Assembly: GCF_032884065.1 (NCBI RefSeq)
Contig: NC_088873.1
Coordinates: 38,737,823-38,801,822 of the forward strand
From: Artemia franciscana
Taxonomy: Eukaryota; Arthropoda; Branchiopoda; Anostraca; Artemiidae
Reading direction: 5' to 3'
DNA length: 64,000 nucleotides
In this document: one piece after another, positions 45,971 through 56,815 of the stretch
Position numbering within the stretch: the stretch's first letter is position 1
How the letters are laid out: every line of letters begins with the position of its first letter
Position numbers and translations under genes: made by a program
Notes under the pieces: generated by a model
The model's database searches: none
What the model saw: the letters and a program-made list of their open reading frames with translations, nothing else
What the model was told of the DNA's origin: nothing

Positions 45971-46639
45971 TTATATAAAAACTATATGAAATGACAGGAA
46001 CAAATATAATGTTTCGGGGGAGAGGGGACACATCTTGACAGAATCTAGGCATATTGATTCTAGATATCTAGACAGACATTTAGACAGGTAGATTAGATAT
46101 AATCTGTCTTAATGAAAACCTCCATCCTTTATTTTCCATTTTCTGGAAGATATCGTAAAATTTGCATCGGATTAGATCGTATTATTTGGCATTACATATT
46201 TATTGACTCAATAGTAAACGACAAAGGATGTTATTTAATTTTACGATACTGATTTGGATGTTTAGTTCCTTATTATGTAACAAAGGGACTATGGGATATA
46301 ATTGTGTATATTCTTTGGGGGTGGGGGGGGGGGAGAGCGGCCTTACTATTTGGGACTCTTTACTTACTCAATTATAGGTGAAAAGGGATGCTTTTCAATT
46401 TTACAATATTGATTACGATACACTACCAAAATTTTCCTGCTATTTTCTTTATTTTTCTTTTTTTCCATTTCAGAACCTATCATGCGACAGAAGAGAATAA
46501 AAAAAAAACTGGGAACGTTAAACTTAGAATTATATTCTGCACATAATTGACTGCGAATTTATATGTAGTGCTAAACAGTTTAAGGCATTTTTGATTTAAA
46601 CGTCAGATTAGGTACACTTAAATACACCTTAAATCCATA
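45971..46639. other. OPLAH intron sequence without recognised gene
   Basis: AT-rich, with a G run at 46320-46335. Nothing else is recognised. Confidence 0.4.
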
Positions 46640-47400
46640 AGGATTGATTCCCTTTGTCTCAGTAATACGACAGTCTTTCAGTATTATACCAGGCAACAGA
46701 AAAAAAGGGATGGCACTCTTTGACAGATTTTCTGCACAAAACTGACTGCACATCAGTAACACGAGACTCTCTCAGCAGCATATTAGACAACGGAAGAAAG
46801 GGATGGTACTTTTGAGGGATTTCTGCGCAAAACTGACTGCGCAACGGTACCACAAGAGTCTCTCAGAAGCATATCTGGCAACAGAAAAAAGGGTTGATAC
46901 TCTTTGGGGGACTTTCTGCACAAAACTGACTGCACATCAGTAACACGAGACTCTCTCAGCAGCATATTAGACAACGGAAAAAAGGGATGGTACTTTTGAG
47001 GGATTTCTGCGCAAAACTGACTGCGCAACGATACCACAAGAGTCTCTCAGAAGCATATCTGGCAACGGAAAAAAGGGTTGATACTCTTTGAGGGACTTTC
47101 TGCACAAAACTGACTGCACATCAGTAACACGACAGTCTCTCAGTAGCATATAAGGCAACGGAAAAAAGGGATGGCACTTTTGAGGGATTTCTGCGCAAAA
47201 CTGACTGCGCAACGATACCACAAGAGTCTCTCAGAAGCATATCTGGCAACGGAAAAAAGGGTTGATACTCTTTGAGGGACTTTCTGCACAAAACTGACTG
47301 CACATCAGTAACACGACAATCTCTCAGTAGCATATAAGGCAACGGAAAAAAGGGATGGTAGTCTTTGATGGATTTTTGCACAAAACTGACAGCACATTCA
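46640..47400. repeat. 184-bp dimeric tandem repeat beside an OPLAH exon
   Basis: The unit is two related halves of about 92 bp: one with TTTCTGCACAAAACTGACTG then CACATCAGTAACACGA, the other with TTTCTGCGCAAAACTGACTG then CGCAACGATACCACAAGAG. Anchor CTGCGCAACG occurs at 46837, 47021 and 47205 (184 bp apart). About four dimers are present. Minus-strand frames stay open through it, giving repeated pseudo-peptides. It ends about 45 bp from the donor of the exon 47447-47690. Confidence 0.92.
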
Positions 47401-47446
47401 AACGCAACGGTGCATATCTGAATATAGTTTCCATGCTGTTACATAC

Positions 47447-47690
47447 CTTTTAGTCCATAAGGATGGAACACCCTTCTCTCAGTAAGTATAGAAAGGGTGA
47501 GTGGTTTTCTAAATTTGAGTCTTCGAAGAACACCGTCACCTCCCCTGTATTGGCCACTCCCTCCAGTGCCGTGGGCTAAAGAAAAGTGTTCCAAAATTAC
47601 TGGATACGTTTTCTCGATAATTTCAGGGTCTGTAATTCGTGTATTCGTCATATGGGTGTGCACGCCGCTCCGACCATGCCACGACATTCC
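47447..47690 (-). CDS. OPLAH: 5-oxoprolinase, third exon from the end
   Basis: A TTTTAG acceptor precedes 47690 and GTATGT follows 47447. The exon encodes [60 protein letters not shown] and [15 protein letters not shown]: 81 codons plus one base. [15 protein letters not shown] and LTERR..PYG are hallmark blocks of 5-oxoprolinase and hydantoinase B. Phase 0 in, phase 1 out, matching both neighbours. Confidence 0.95.
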
Positions 47691-48369
47691 CTAAAACAAA
47701 AGAACGAAAAAACATTTATCTAGAGTAGAACAACCCAAAATAACTATTTGCCAAAAATAAAAACACTTAAAATATATGATATTTTGTTTATATATTAAAA
47801 AACACATCATAATTACACTAAAAATTGTCTAAAAAATATAGCCTGGTGTAGCTGTCTTCGCAATCGACACATTGCCAAAGTTTGAATTATTACACATGAA
47901 AACACTGTCAAATTCAAGCAATTAGTTTTGCTTGTTTATTTCACGGTTCAACGTAACAACATTGACAAAAATGTGGTACAGCCCTAGGAACTTCATAATT
48001 TTCGAATAAATAAGAAAACAATCTTAGGAAATCACAGGTTTAACGGATAGATGGGCTTCATACTTTTCTTTTGATGTTCTTGGTACTTTAATGGTTACTG
48101 AAACTATGATTACAAAATACACAATGATTAAATCATATTTTGCGTTCCTAACGTAACGATAGAGCTCAGTAAAGGATAGCTAGGGCCGAAAACATACCCT
48201 TTTTGTAAGGTAGTCTTTGTTACAATGATCCAAGAGGTACCAACGACAGTCCTGCCAGGTCAGGCTAGTTTTCACCAATTCGGACAGTTGACTGCCTTTG
48301 ACAAGAAAGATTGCAGTTTGTTTCTTATGTGACTCTGATATAAACTTTTAACTGAAATTCTTTCTTAAC
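47691..48369. other. OPLAH intron sequence with family D fragment
   Basis: The piece at about 47880-47980 resembles 44050-44150 (repeat family D). Otherwise AT-rich and unassigned. Confidence 0.4.
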
Positions 48370-50585
48370 GAAGCACTTCCACTCCCCCCAGATGGTCAGT
48401 TTCGATTATTTCTAATTTAACCTGGTCGGGTCCCTGATACGCCTGTCAACTTTCAGCGATCGCTATATTGATAAGGTATCTAGTTTCGGATCTTCTTCAC
48501 GTAAAAATTGTGGTGGACCGAGATTCGAACCTGAGACCTCTTGAACCCTAAGTGAGAATCACAGCCAAAGACCATAAACCATGCTTAAGAAGAACAATCA
48601 TTTACTTTATTGACAAATAAAATTCTTCTAAACTATATTGCTCGCTCACTCCCCCCCCCATAGATGGTCAAATTGAGGAAGAGACTATTTCTAATTTAAT
48701 CTGGTCTCGACCCTGATACGCCTGCCAACTTTCATCGTCCTAGCTTATCTGGAAGTGCCTAAACTAGTAACCCCCCAATCCCCCAAAGAGAGCGGATCTG
48801 ATCTGATTATGTCAATAACGTATCTAGGACATGTGTTTATTCTTCCCACCAGGTTACATCCCGATCTCTACACTCTAAACGTTTTCCAAGATTTCCGGTT
48901 TCCCCCTTCAACTCCGCGCAATGTCACCGGATGCTGTCGGGATCTAAAATAAGAGCTCTAAGACAGGAGGTCCTTCTAAATATTAAATTTCATTAAGATC
49001 TGATCACCTGTTCGTAATTTAAAAATACATCATTTTTTCTAATTTTTCCGAATTAACCCTCCCCCCTCCTCCAACTCCCCCAAAGAGGGCCAATCCGGTC
49101 TGGCTATATCAATCACGTATATAGGACTTGTGTTTATTCTTCTCACCAAGTATCATCATGATCTCTCCACTCTAAGCGTTTTCCAAGATTTCCAGTTTCC
49201 TCCTCCAACTCCCCCCAATGGCACTGGACCCGGTTGGGATTTAAAAAAAGAGTTTTAAGATACGAGGTCCTTCTAAATATTAAATTTCTTAAGATCCAAT
49301 CACCCGTTTGTAAGTGAAAAATACCTCATTTTTTCTAATTTTTCCGAATTACCGAATTAGGTGACCCCCTTCCCCAAAGTCCCATCAGGATTCATCCCGA
49401 TCTCTTCACTCTAAGCGTTTTCCAAAATTACCGGTCCCCCCAACTCCTCCCGATGGAAATGGATCCGGTCGGGCTTAAAATAAGAGGTCTGAATTACAAG
49501 GTTCTTCTAAATATAAAATTTCATTAAGATCCGATCACTCGTTCGTAAGTAAAAAATACCTCATTTTTATAATTTTTCCAAATTGCCCCCCCCCAATACT
49601 CCCAAAAAAGCGGATCCGTTCCAGTTATGTCAATCACGTATCTAGGACTTGTGCTTATTTTTGCCACCAAGTTTCATCCCGATCCCTCCGCTCTAAGTGT
49701 TTTCCAAGTTTTAGGTTTCCCCCTCCCAAATCCCCCCCAATGTCACCAGATCCAGTCGGAATTTAAAATAAGAGCTCTAAGACACGATATCGTTCTAAAC
49801 ATCAAATTTCATTGAGATCCGATCACCTGTTCGTAAGTTAAAAATACCTCATTTTTTCTAATTTTTCAGAATTAACCCCTCCCCCAACTACCCAAAAGAG
49901 AGCGGATCCGTTCCAGTTATGTCAATCATGTATCTAGGACTTGTGCTTATTTTTGCCACCAAGTTTCATCCCGATCCCTCCGCTCTAAGTGTTTTCCAAG
50001 TTTTAGGTTTCCCCCTCCCAAATCCCCCCCAATGTCACCAGATCCAGTCGGAATTTAAAATAAGAGCTCTAAGACACGATATCGTTCTAAACATCAAATT
50101 TCATTGAGATCCGATCACCTGTTCGTAAGTTAAAAATACCTCATTTTTTCTAATTTTTCAGAATTAACCCCTCCCCCAACTACCCCAAAGAGAGCGGATC
50201 CGTTCCAGTTATGTCAATCATGTATCTAGGACTTGTGCTTATTTTTCCCACCAAGTTTCATCCCGATCCCTCCACTCTAAGTGTTTTCCAAGTTTTAGGT
50301 TTCCCCCTCCCAAATCCCTTCTAAATATCAAATTTAATCAAGATCCAATCACCCGTCTGTAAGTTAAAAATACCTTATTTTTTCTAATTTTTTCGAATTA
50401 ACCTTCCCCCCACTCTCCCCCCCCCCAAAAAAAAAAAACTGTCGAATCGGGGAAACAACTATTTTTAATTTAATCTGGTTTAGTCCCCGATACGTCTGCC
50501 AAATTTCATCGTCCTAGCTTATCTGAAGTGCCCAAACTGCCAAAACCGGGACAGTCAGATAGACAGACCTACATAATTTATGATC
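48370..50585 (+). repeat. Repeat family C with tandem core of about 292 bp
   Basis: Several units, each with ATCACGTATCTAGGACTTGT, GTTTCATCCCGATCCCTCC, CTCTAAGTGTTTTCCAAG, AATTTAAAATAAGAGCTCTA, AGATCCGATCACCTGTTCGT and AAAATACCTCATTTTTTCTA. Starts at 49627 and 49919 are 292 bp apart and near-identical; the other units are more diverged. The right end is CAGACAGACCTACATAATTT then ATGTCACTTGGTAAATACCA, a small palindrome (ACTTGGT/ACCAAGT) also found at the end of the copy at 53830-55735. Confidence 0.85.
48509..48585 (-). repeat. tRNA-derived SINE-like or tRNA pseudogene fragment
   Basis: The minus strand has a B-box-like GGTTCGAATC followed by TCGGTCCACCA, and upstream TGTGATTCTCACTTAGGG in the anticodon-arm position. 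Stems do not pair well enough for a tRNA gene. The signal rests mainly on the B box. Confidence 0.3.
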
Positions 50586-51011
50586 GCTATATGTCACTTG
50601 GTAAATACCAAGTACCATGAAAAATTGGAATACAATTTTTAACGAAAAAGGTAGTTTTTTCCCATATGCACTTTTTGGTAGTAGCTGGCACCAAAATAAA
50701 AAAAAACCCTCTAGAATATAAGCAAAAATTACCTAAAAACAAGAGATTGCAGTGCAACTGGCTTGTGTAGCTCATTTCTTTTATAGGTGCCAGAGTTTTG
50801 AATAAACGTTAATCTTCAAAACACTACAGAGATAACATTTTCTTACCCAATTGATTAAGAGGCATATACAAGTTACCTTAATGAGGCAAAATTGACGTAA
50901 TAAGTGTCACCATTTGAGCTAGTAATAATCCAATAGTCCATGGTAAGCATAATTAAATAACCAAAAATTAATTAAACCGTAATTATCAGTTTCAACCAAA
51001 CTAAAATCGGC
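50586..51011. other. OPLAH intron sequence, no gene recognised
   Basis: AT-rich. TTTTTGGTAGTAGCTGGCACC with neighbouring A-rich sequence (50670-50710) resembles a piece at 43880-43900 and 55945-55960, suggesting another family D-like relic. Confidence 0.35.
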
Positions 51012-51115
51012 CTGGAAAACCCCCCAGGAAAACACCCCCGGAAAATGCCCTCCCCCGAGGAAAATACCCCCGGAAATGCTTTCCCCATGGAAACTCCCCC
51101 TGGAAAGATGCCTTT
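51012..51115. repeat. Degenerate C-rich minisatellite
   Basis: Irregular units of about 15-20 bp built on CCCCCGGAAAATGC / CCCCCGAGGAAAATAC / CCCCATGGAAACT. Confidence 0.7.
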
Positions 51116-51439
51116 AAAGAAGAGTCAGGTGCAACTCTAATAGTTTTTGAATTCGTTTACCGAAAGGATAACATAAAGCGAATACGAATCTATAAATTGG
51201 AAATGGTGAAAGCGAAGAGATCTCATTTACAGCAAATCTTTATCTGGATACAACAGCGTATCCATGGTAGAAGTCTCAGGGTTTGAAGCCCTCCCCAAAA
51301 ATAGTTGTCCGACTCTTAAAAACGCAACAAAAATGCATAGAATTAATTTTTCCTGCATTTTATAATTTGTTTTGTTCCCAACCCCTCCGATAATCCTGGA
51401 TAAACCCTTGTCTAGATAGTTAGGACTCAGAATGGAACC

Positions 51440-51575
51440 TAAAAATTACAACATACATAGATAAACATACATACATAAAAAATACATACAACATACATAC
51501 ATAAAAATACATACAACATACATACATAAAAATACATACAACATACATACATAAAAATACATACAACATACATAA
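51440..51575. repeat. ACATACATAAAAATACATACA minisatellite
   Basis: Tandem ATACAACATACATACATAAAAAT-type units, with a 30-31-bp repeat of ACATACATACATAAAAATAC visible at least three times. Confidence 0.85.
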
Positions 51576-51637
51576 AAAAGAAGCTTCAATTAAAAAGGAG
51601 ACACAAATTTAAAGATGTCGTCAAAATATCAAAAACC

Positions 51638-51976
51638 GTGACAGTATTTGTCAACACCGCGCCAGGCATTTCCATGAAAGGACGAACAAAATATACTGAA
51701 TCTATTTTTAGAATTCATAATATACGGTCCTTGTACTACCCATTTGTACAAGGACTAGAAATTGTTGACTGTGTCATCCAAAGAAGAAAATACCTTCAAT
51801 ATTCGGGTATTAAACCGAATATTCAGCTGGGGTATATCTTTTGCATTTTATCAAAACTTGCTGGAAATAAGGCCATCAAGGAGATCACTGTTATAAAATG
51901 TCATTACGTTTTTAATAATGTAAATTATCAACTAAGTTTAACATATAATGTAGACTATAATGCCAGATTGTTTTAA
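51638..51976 (+). other. Unassigned ORF (112 codons)
   Basis: The ORF MTVFVNTAPGISMKGRTKYT continues IFRIHNIRSLYYPFVQGLEI and AIKEITVIKCHYVFNNVNYQ. It reads upstream of the ATG for several codons, has normal-looking amino-acid composition and is not part of a visible repeat, but I recognise no family. It lies antisense within an OPLAH intron. It may be a gene fragment or chance. Confidence 0.25.
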
Positions 51977-52504
51977 GAGCGTTTTATTATCGATCCTGTC
52001 TTAATCAAAAGAGGAGTCAAGAATGTCCTAGGTGGTGTCAGTAATGTCCTATTTTATCTTATGTTGTCAAGCCTTATTGGAGTATGGAGTAAAGTAACAC
52101 CTTTACTTCTTCATGGGTTTGAAGATTTTAAGATAATATGTAATTACTGCTGAAAATCCACTTTTACAAAAGAAAATATGAAAAATCCCCAAATACTGAA
52201 ATGCAGAAATAACCGGAGCTAGTAATACGAGAAAAATAAAAAAGACAAGACAAAGTCTAATAAATAATTGTAACCCCAAATATGTTTGGAAAGAGTGTTA
52301 AATGGAGATCCTAGAGGTAATACCCTTTTTTTATTATATCGTTTGCATTTTATTGCTTGATTCAGGAAAGAGATGTTCCACCAAGGTTACATATTCTTTT
52401 GATAAAATGGTTGCTACGCATATAATTCAAGGGTGTCTACATGAGGTGGGTTATAACAGCTTTAGTCCAATAACAATATAGGCTACCATAAAAAGTATAT
52501 TTAC
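51977..52504. other. OPLAH intron sequence without recognised gene
   Basis: AT-rich. Nothing recognised up to the donor GTAAAT at 52504. Confidence 0.4.
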
Positions 52505-52729
52505 CGCTCCAGCCCCTCCAGCTACGGTTTCATAGTATCCTAGACTCTCATCACCAAATGTCACATTGTTCATGTCTCCACAACTGGCTGCACATGCACC
52601 AAAGGCTTTCAGTATTGTGTCAACTATACGCTGTGAAGTCTGCACATTACCACCAACAACGGCTGCATCTGGAGAGGGGCTAAGAATAGAGCCGGCTGGG
52701 ATTTTCACCTTAATTGGCTTCAGACATCC
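52505..52729 (-). CDS. OPLAH: 5-oxoprolinase, fourth exon from the end
   Basis: A TTCTAG acceptor precedes 52729 and GTAAAT follows 52505. The 75 codons read [60 protein letters not shown] and [43 protein letters not shown] and YYET..GG.GA are the strongest signature blocks of the family. Phase 0 on both sides. The open frame past the donor is intron read-through. Confidence 0.97.
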
Positions 52730-53685
52730 CTAGAAAATTGTCAGTTGTTACCATTGGAGTGCTTAAAAATTCTTATTTGGACAGGGACCACATTTTAAGA
52801 AAATATATGGGGGAGGGAAGACTAAAAAATAAAATAAATGTCCTAAATAATATTTTCAATATCTAACGACGAAGGTCAATTTTTTCAATGAAAATACAAC
52901 AAAGATACTTTTTTAAAATTTAGGAAGGGAAATAAAATCTATACAGTAATTGCCCCCTCCCCCTAAAAAAAACCTTGGATGTTTTTTGAAAGACTGGGTG
53001 GGACCTGCTTGGAGGGGGTACTAGACCTCTCAGCCAACTTTCCTTTCCTTTTAGTTCTTAAAGTTATGTAAAAGCTATCCAATTTCGACGAAGGAATTTT
53101 TTATCATGAAATTTCGAATTCTTACCTGTGAATTCCTAGATAATTAGACACTAAAAAGGGCGCTCCAAAAACAAAATCCTTAAAAACAAAATACGGCTTA
53201 AACTACATGTTCTGATTCAGCAAAGTTTTCTAAAGGTTTATGTCAGAGCCGTAATTAGGATTGGAGGCGCCCAGAGACTAATAATTGCAACCCCCCTCCC
53301 TCCTACAATTCAAATATAAGCAGATAAAAACCTCTTACTGCATGTCTATCTACCATAGGTCTGCCCTGAGATGATAGAATATCATGAAGAAGTGAAAATA
53401 TTTATTTTTATGCAACGAATAAAAAATAATTCGAACTTTGCCTTCCACAATGACTATTTGTCCAGGTTTCACACTAATTAGGCTTTCAAGTCTTTGCACA
53501 CTTTGACCAGACATGACTCAGTCTCGTTGGCAACTCCACAGCCATAGCATCCCCTCTGCCGTAGCGCCCGGATCAGCCTGTCCTGGTCGCCTCCCTAACA
53601 GCCCTGGTCTGTGTCACAAAAACAAACTAAGAGTAGAATGTTATCTGAAGTTACATTCACATGAAGAGGCAAAGAGATAACTTAC
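52730..53685. other. OPLAH intron (956 bp)
   Basis: Short intron with GT-AG ends and no gene recognised; C-rich spots at 52945-52970 and 53285-53300. Confidence 0.6.
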
Positions 53686-53797
53686 CTGATTCAAAGGGAC
53701 ATCATGACCAACTAAACAGCGAAGGCAATATATGATAGCTGATAAAGTAATAGCTCTGGGAGTATTGCAATTGCCATATACTTGGTAGCCTGTCCCT
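53686..53797 (-). CDS. OPLAH: 5-oxoprolinase, fifth exon from the end
   Basis: A TTTACAG acceptor precedes 53797 and GTAAGT follows 53686. One base completes a Glu codon, then 37 codons: [55 protein letters not shown] is highly conserved in 5-oxoprolinases; the exon joins FDFE from upstream. Phase 2 in, phase 0 out. Confidence 0.95.
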
Positions 53798-53829
53798 CTG
53801 TAAAAAAAAATTATTATCATAAATTCATA

Positions 53830-55735
53830 TCAAAACAAGTGCTAAGAGCTCATATGGCACTTGTGACGAGGCAAGAAGAGCTAAGAGCCAGGAGCTCATA
53901 TGGTATGAGCTCTAACACAATTCTAAAAATCAATAGACTGATTTAAAAGGAAAATCAGAGGCTTAATGCCGGCCGGGATTTAAAATAAGAGCTCCGAGTC
54001 ACGATGTCCTTCTAAATATCAAAATTAATTAAGATCCGATCACCCACTCGTAAGTTATAAATAGCTAATTTTTTCCAATTTTTCCTCTCCCTTTAGCCCC
54101 CCAGATGGTCGAATCTGGGAAAACGACTTTATCAAGTCAATTTGCGCAGCTCCCAGACACGCCTACCAATTTTCATCGTCCTAGCACGGCCAGAAACACC
54201 AAACTCGCCAAATCACTGAACACCTCCCCCCAACTCCCCCAAAGAGAGCGAACCCAGTACAGTTACGTCAATCACGTATCAACGACATTTGCTTATTCTA
54301 TCCACCAAACTTCATCCCGATTCCTCCACTTCAAGTGTTTTCCAAGATTTTCCGCTCCAACTCCCCCAAATGTCATGAGATCTGGTCGGGATTTGAAGTA
54401 AGAGCTCTGAGACATGAATTCCTTCTAAATATCAAATTTCATTAAGATCTGATTACCTTTTCGTAAGATGAAAATACCCCAATTTTTACGTTTTCCAAGA
54501 ATTCCGGTTTCCCCCTCGAACTCCCCCAATGTCACAGAATCTGGTCGGAATTTAAAATTAGAGCTTTAAAGCACAAGATCCTTCTAAATATCAAATTTCA
54601 TTAAGATCTGGTCACCATTTCGTAAGGTACAAATACCTTATTTTTCCAAATTACCCCCCCCCCCAACTCCACCAAAGAGAGCAGATCCAGTCCGGTTATG
54701 TCAGTCACGTATCTTAGACGGGTTTTTATCCTTCCCATCCAGTTTCATCCTGATCTCTCCACTTTAAGTATTTTCTAAGATTTCCGGTCCCCCCCAACTG
54801 GCCCCCCAATGACAATGGACCCGGTTGAGATTTAAAAGAAGAGATCTGAGTTCAGAGGTCTTCTAAATATGAAGTTTCGTGAAGATCCGATCACTCCTTC
54901 GTAAGTTAAAAATACGTCATTTTTTCTATTTTTTCAGAATTGACCCCCCCCCCCCAATAGAGCGGATCCGTTCCAATTATGTAAATCACGTATTTAAGAC
55001 TTCTGCTTATTTTCCCCACCAAATTTCACCCCGATTCCTCCAATCTAAGCGTTTTCCATGATTTTAGGTTCCCCCCAAACTCCCCCCAATGTCTCCAGAT
55101 CCGGTCGGGATTTAAAATAAGAGCTTTGAGACACGATATCCTTCTGAATATCAAATTTCATTGAGATCCGATCACCCGTTCGTACGTTAAAAATACCTCA
55201 TTTTTATTTAATTTTTCAGAATTACCCCCCCCCCCCCCCCCTCCAGCTACCCCAAAGAGAGCGGATCCGTTCCGGTTATGTCAATCATGTACCTAGGACT
55301 TGTGCTTATTTTCCCATCAAGTTTCATCCCGACCCCTCCTCTCTAATTGTTTTCCAAGATTTTAGGTTTCCCCTCCCAACTCCCCCCCAATGTCACCAGA
55401 TCCGGTCGGGATTTAAAATAACAGCTCTGAGACACGATATCCTTCAAACATCAAATTTCATTATGATCTGATCAACCGTTCGTAAGTTAAAAATACTTCA
55501 TTTTTTCTATTTTTTTCCGAATTAACGGGCCCCCCACTCCCCCACCCCCCAGATGGTCACATCGGGAAAACGACTATTTCTAATTTAATCTGGTCCTATC
55601 CCTGATACGCCTGCCAAATTTCATCGTCCTAGCTTACCTGGAAGTGCCTAAAGTAGCAAAACCGGGACCGACAGACAGACAGACCGACATAATTTGCGAT
55701 TGCTATATGTCACTTGGTTGATACCAAGTGCCACA
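53830..55735 (+). repeat. Repeat family C, second large copy
   Basis: It starts CAAAACAAGTGCTAAGAGCT and ends GCTATATGTCACTTGGTTGA then TACCAAGTGCC, with at least five core units of about 290 bp between (CTTCTAAATATCAAATTTCA, AGATCCGATCACCCGTTCGT, CGTTTTCCAAGATTT). The 3' block with CGTCCTAGCTTACCTGGAAG and ACAGACAGACCGACATAATT is the same as in the copy ending near 50585. It lies in the 7.8-kb OPLAH intron. Confidence 0.85.
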
Positions 55736-56309
55736 AAAAGGATACTGCTGCTTAAGAGAAAATTGGCAACTATCTAAGAGTTGGTTTTAAGGTAAGGTAA
55801 AGTAATGTCTGTTATATTGAAATCTGATTAAACCATGTATTGCAACCCTAATATATGCTATATATGCAACCATATATTGCTTAAACAATTGAAAGAATCG
55901 GAAATATAATTGTTAGTGAAAAAACCTTCGTGTAAAGGTTCAGTAGTAGCAGCTGCAAAATAAAAAAACATAAACAAGGATCATCAAAAAAATCGCTAAA
56001 AACAGAAGATAGATAAGATTGATAATTTTATTCGAGAAAATGTGACATTTTGGCTTGAGAAAATAGACATTTTAATTTGAAATTTTTTCTGTACCTACTA
56101 AGAAATCCCTTAAGTACTTGTTGGAAGCAGGTGGGAATCTTCTACTGGGAATCTACATGAAAAATACTGTTCTATCCTGCATCTTATGGACATAATGAGA
56201 GAAAGCGTCTTTTTAGACCAACAATATAAGGCCAAACAAAAGGCCAATTGGGTTTGGGTCATTCCTAAATCCAGCGGGAGGAGGTCATAAAAAAGGATGT
56301 AAAAGAAAA
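55736..56309. other. OPLAH intron sequence, relic of repeat D
   Basis: TTGTTAGTGAAAAAACCTTC (55910) resembles 43852 and 44555. Otherwise unassigned AT-rich sequence. Confidence 0.35.
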
Positions 56310-56425
56310 TAATACTTTTTGGGAGGGTGTAAAGAGGGAGGCTTTAAATAGATTAGTATGGAGGAGGAGCATCCTATGTTGGCCTCACAGCAGAATGGTG
56401 GCACAGTGAGATGTGCCACAATGGT
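56310..56425 (+). pseudogene. LINE C-terminal tail, short fragment
   Basis: CTTTTTGGGAGGGTGTAAAG and AGGGAGGCTTTAAATAGATT encode FWEGVKREALNRL, then GGGGAGC-type sequence and GTTGGCCTCACAGC. This is the last part of the same LINE tail as at 35690-36130. Confidence 0.65.
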
Positions 56426-56815
56426 GGCACAGTAATAGTAGCAGTAGTAATAGGTATATGTGATGATATGTGAGGGGACTTGGGCCAAAACCAGCTAATT
56501 ATGTCTTTAAATAAAAATTATCCTGAACTTTGGAGATAAATTGGAGGAAATTATACCTTGGATATCAATCAAATGTTCTTTGGAATCAAGTACTTTTTAT
56601 ATGCATTTAATACAAGCTAAATCCTGTTACTAGAACAGATTAGTCATATGAGATGGTACCATATCGTAGTAATTTAATTTATTTACATTTATGCCTTACA
56701 ATTGATTGGGTGTTTAGAGGTGCGTCTTAAAGCTTATTTGGCTAGAAGGGGCATGGTTACAATAATAGGGGTAAACTACGGATTCCGATTTTAGTCTGAG
56801 TATCAGGCAGCTGTT

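Noticed and set aside
46580-47381. Minus-strand frames with repeated RSQFCAEIPQK-type peptides
   Set aside because: Open frames through the 184-bp dimeric tandem repeat inside an OPLAH intron; repeat by-products.
48509-48585. Second tRNA gene
   Set aside because: Only the B box is convincing; the stems do not pair, so it is listed only as a weak SINE-like relic.
53830-55100. Plus-strand ORFs at 54105-54401 and 54879-55061, also 48755-48952, 49627-49815 and 49919-50107
   Set aside because: They lie in the 292-bp core of repeat family C and repeat the same peptide text (PHQISPRFL or TKFHPDPSALSVFQ).
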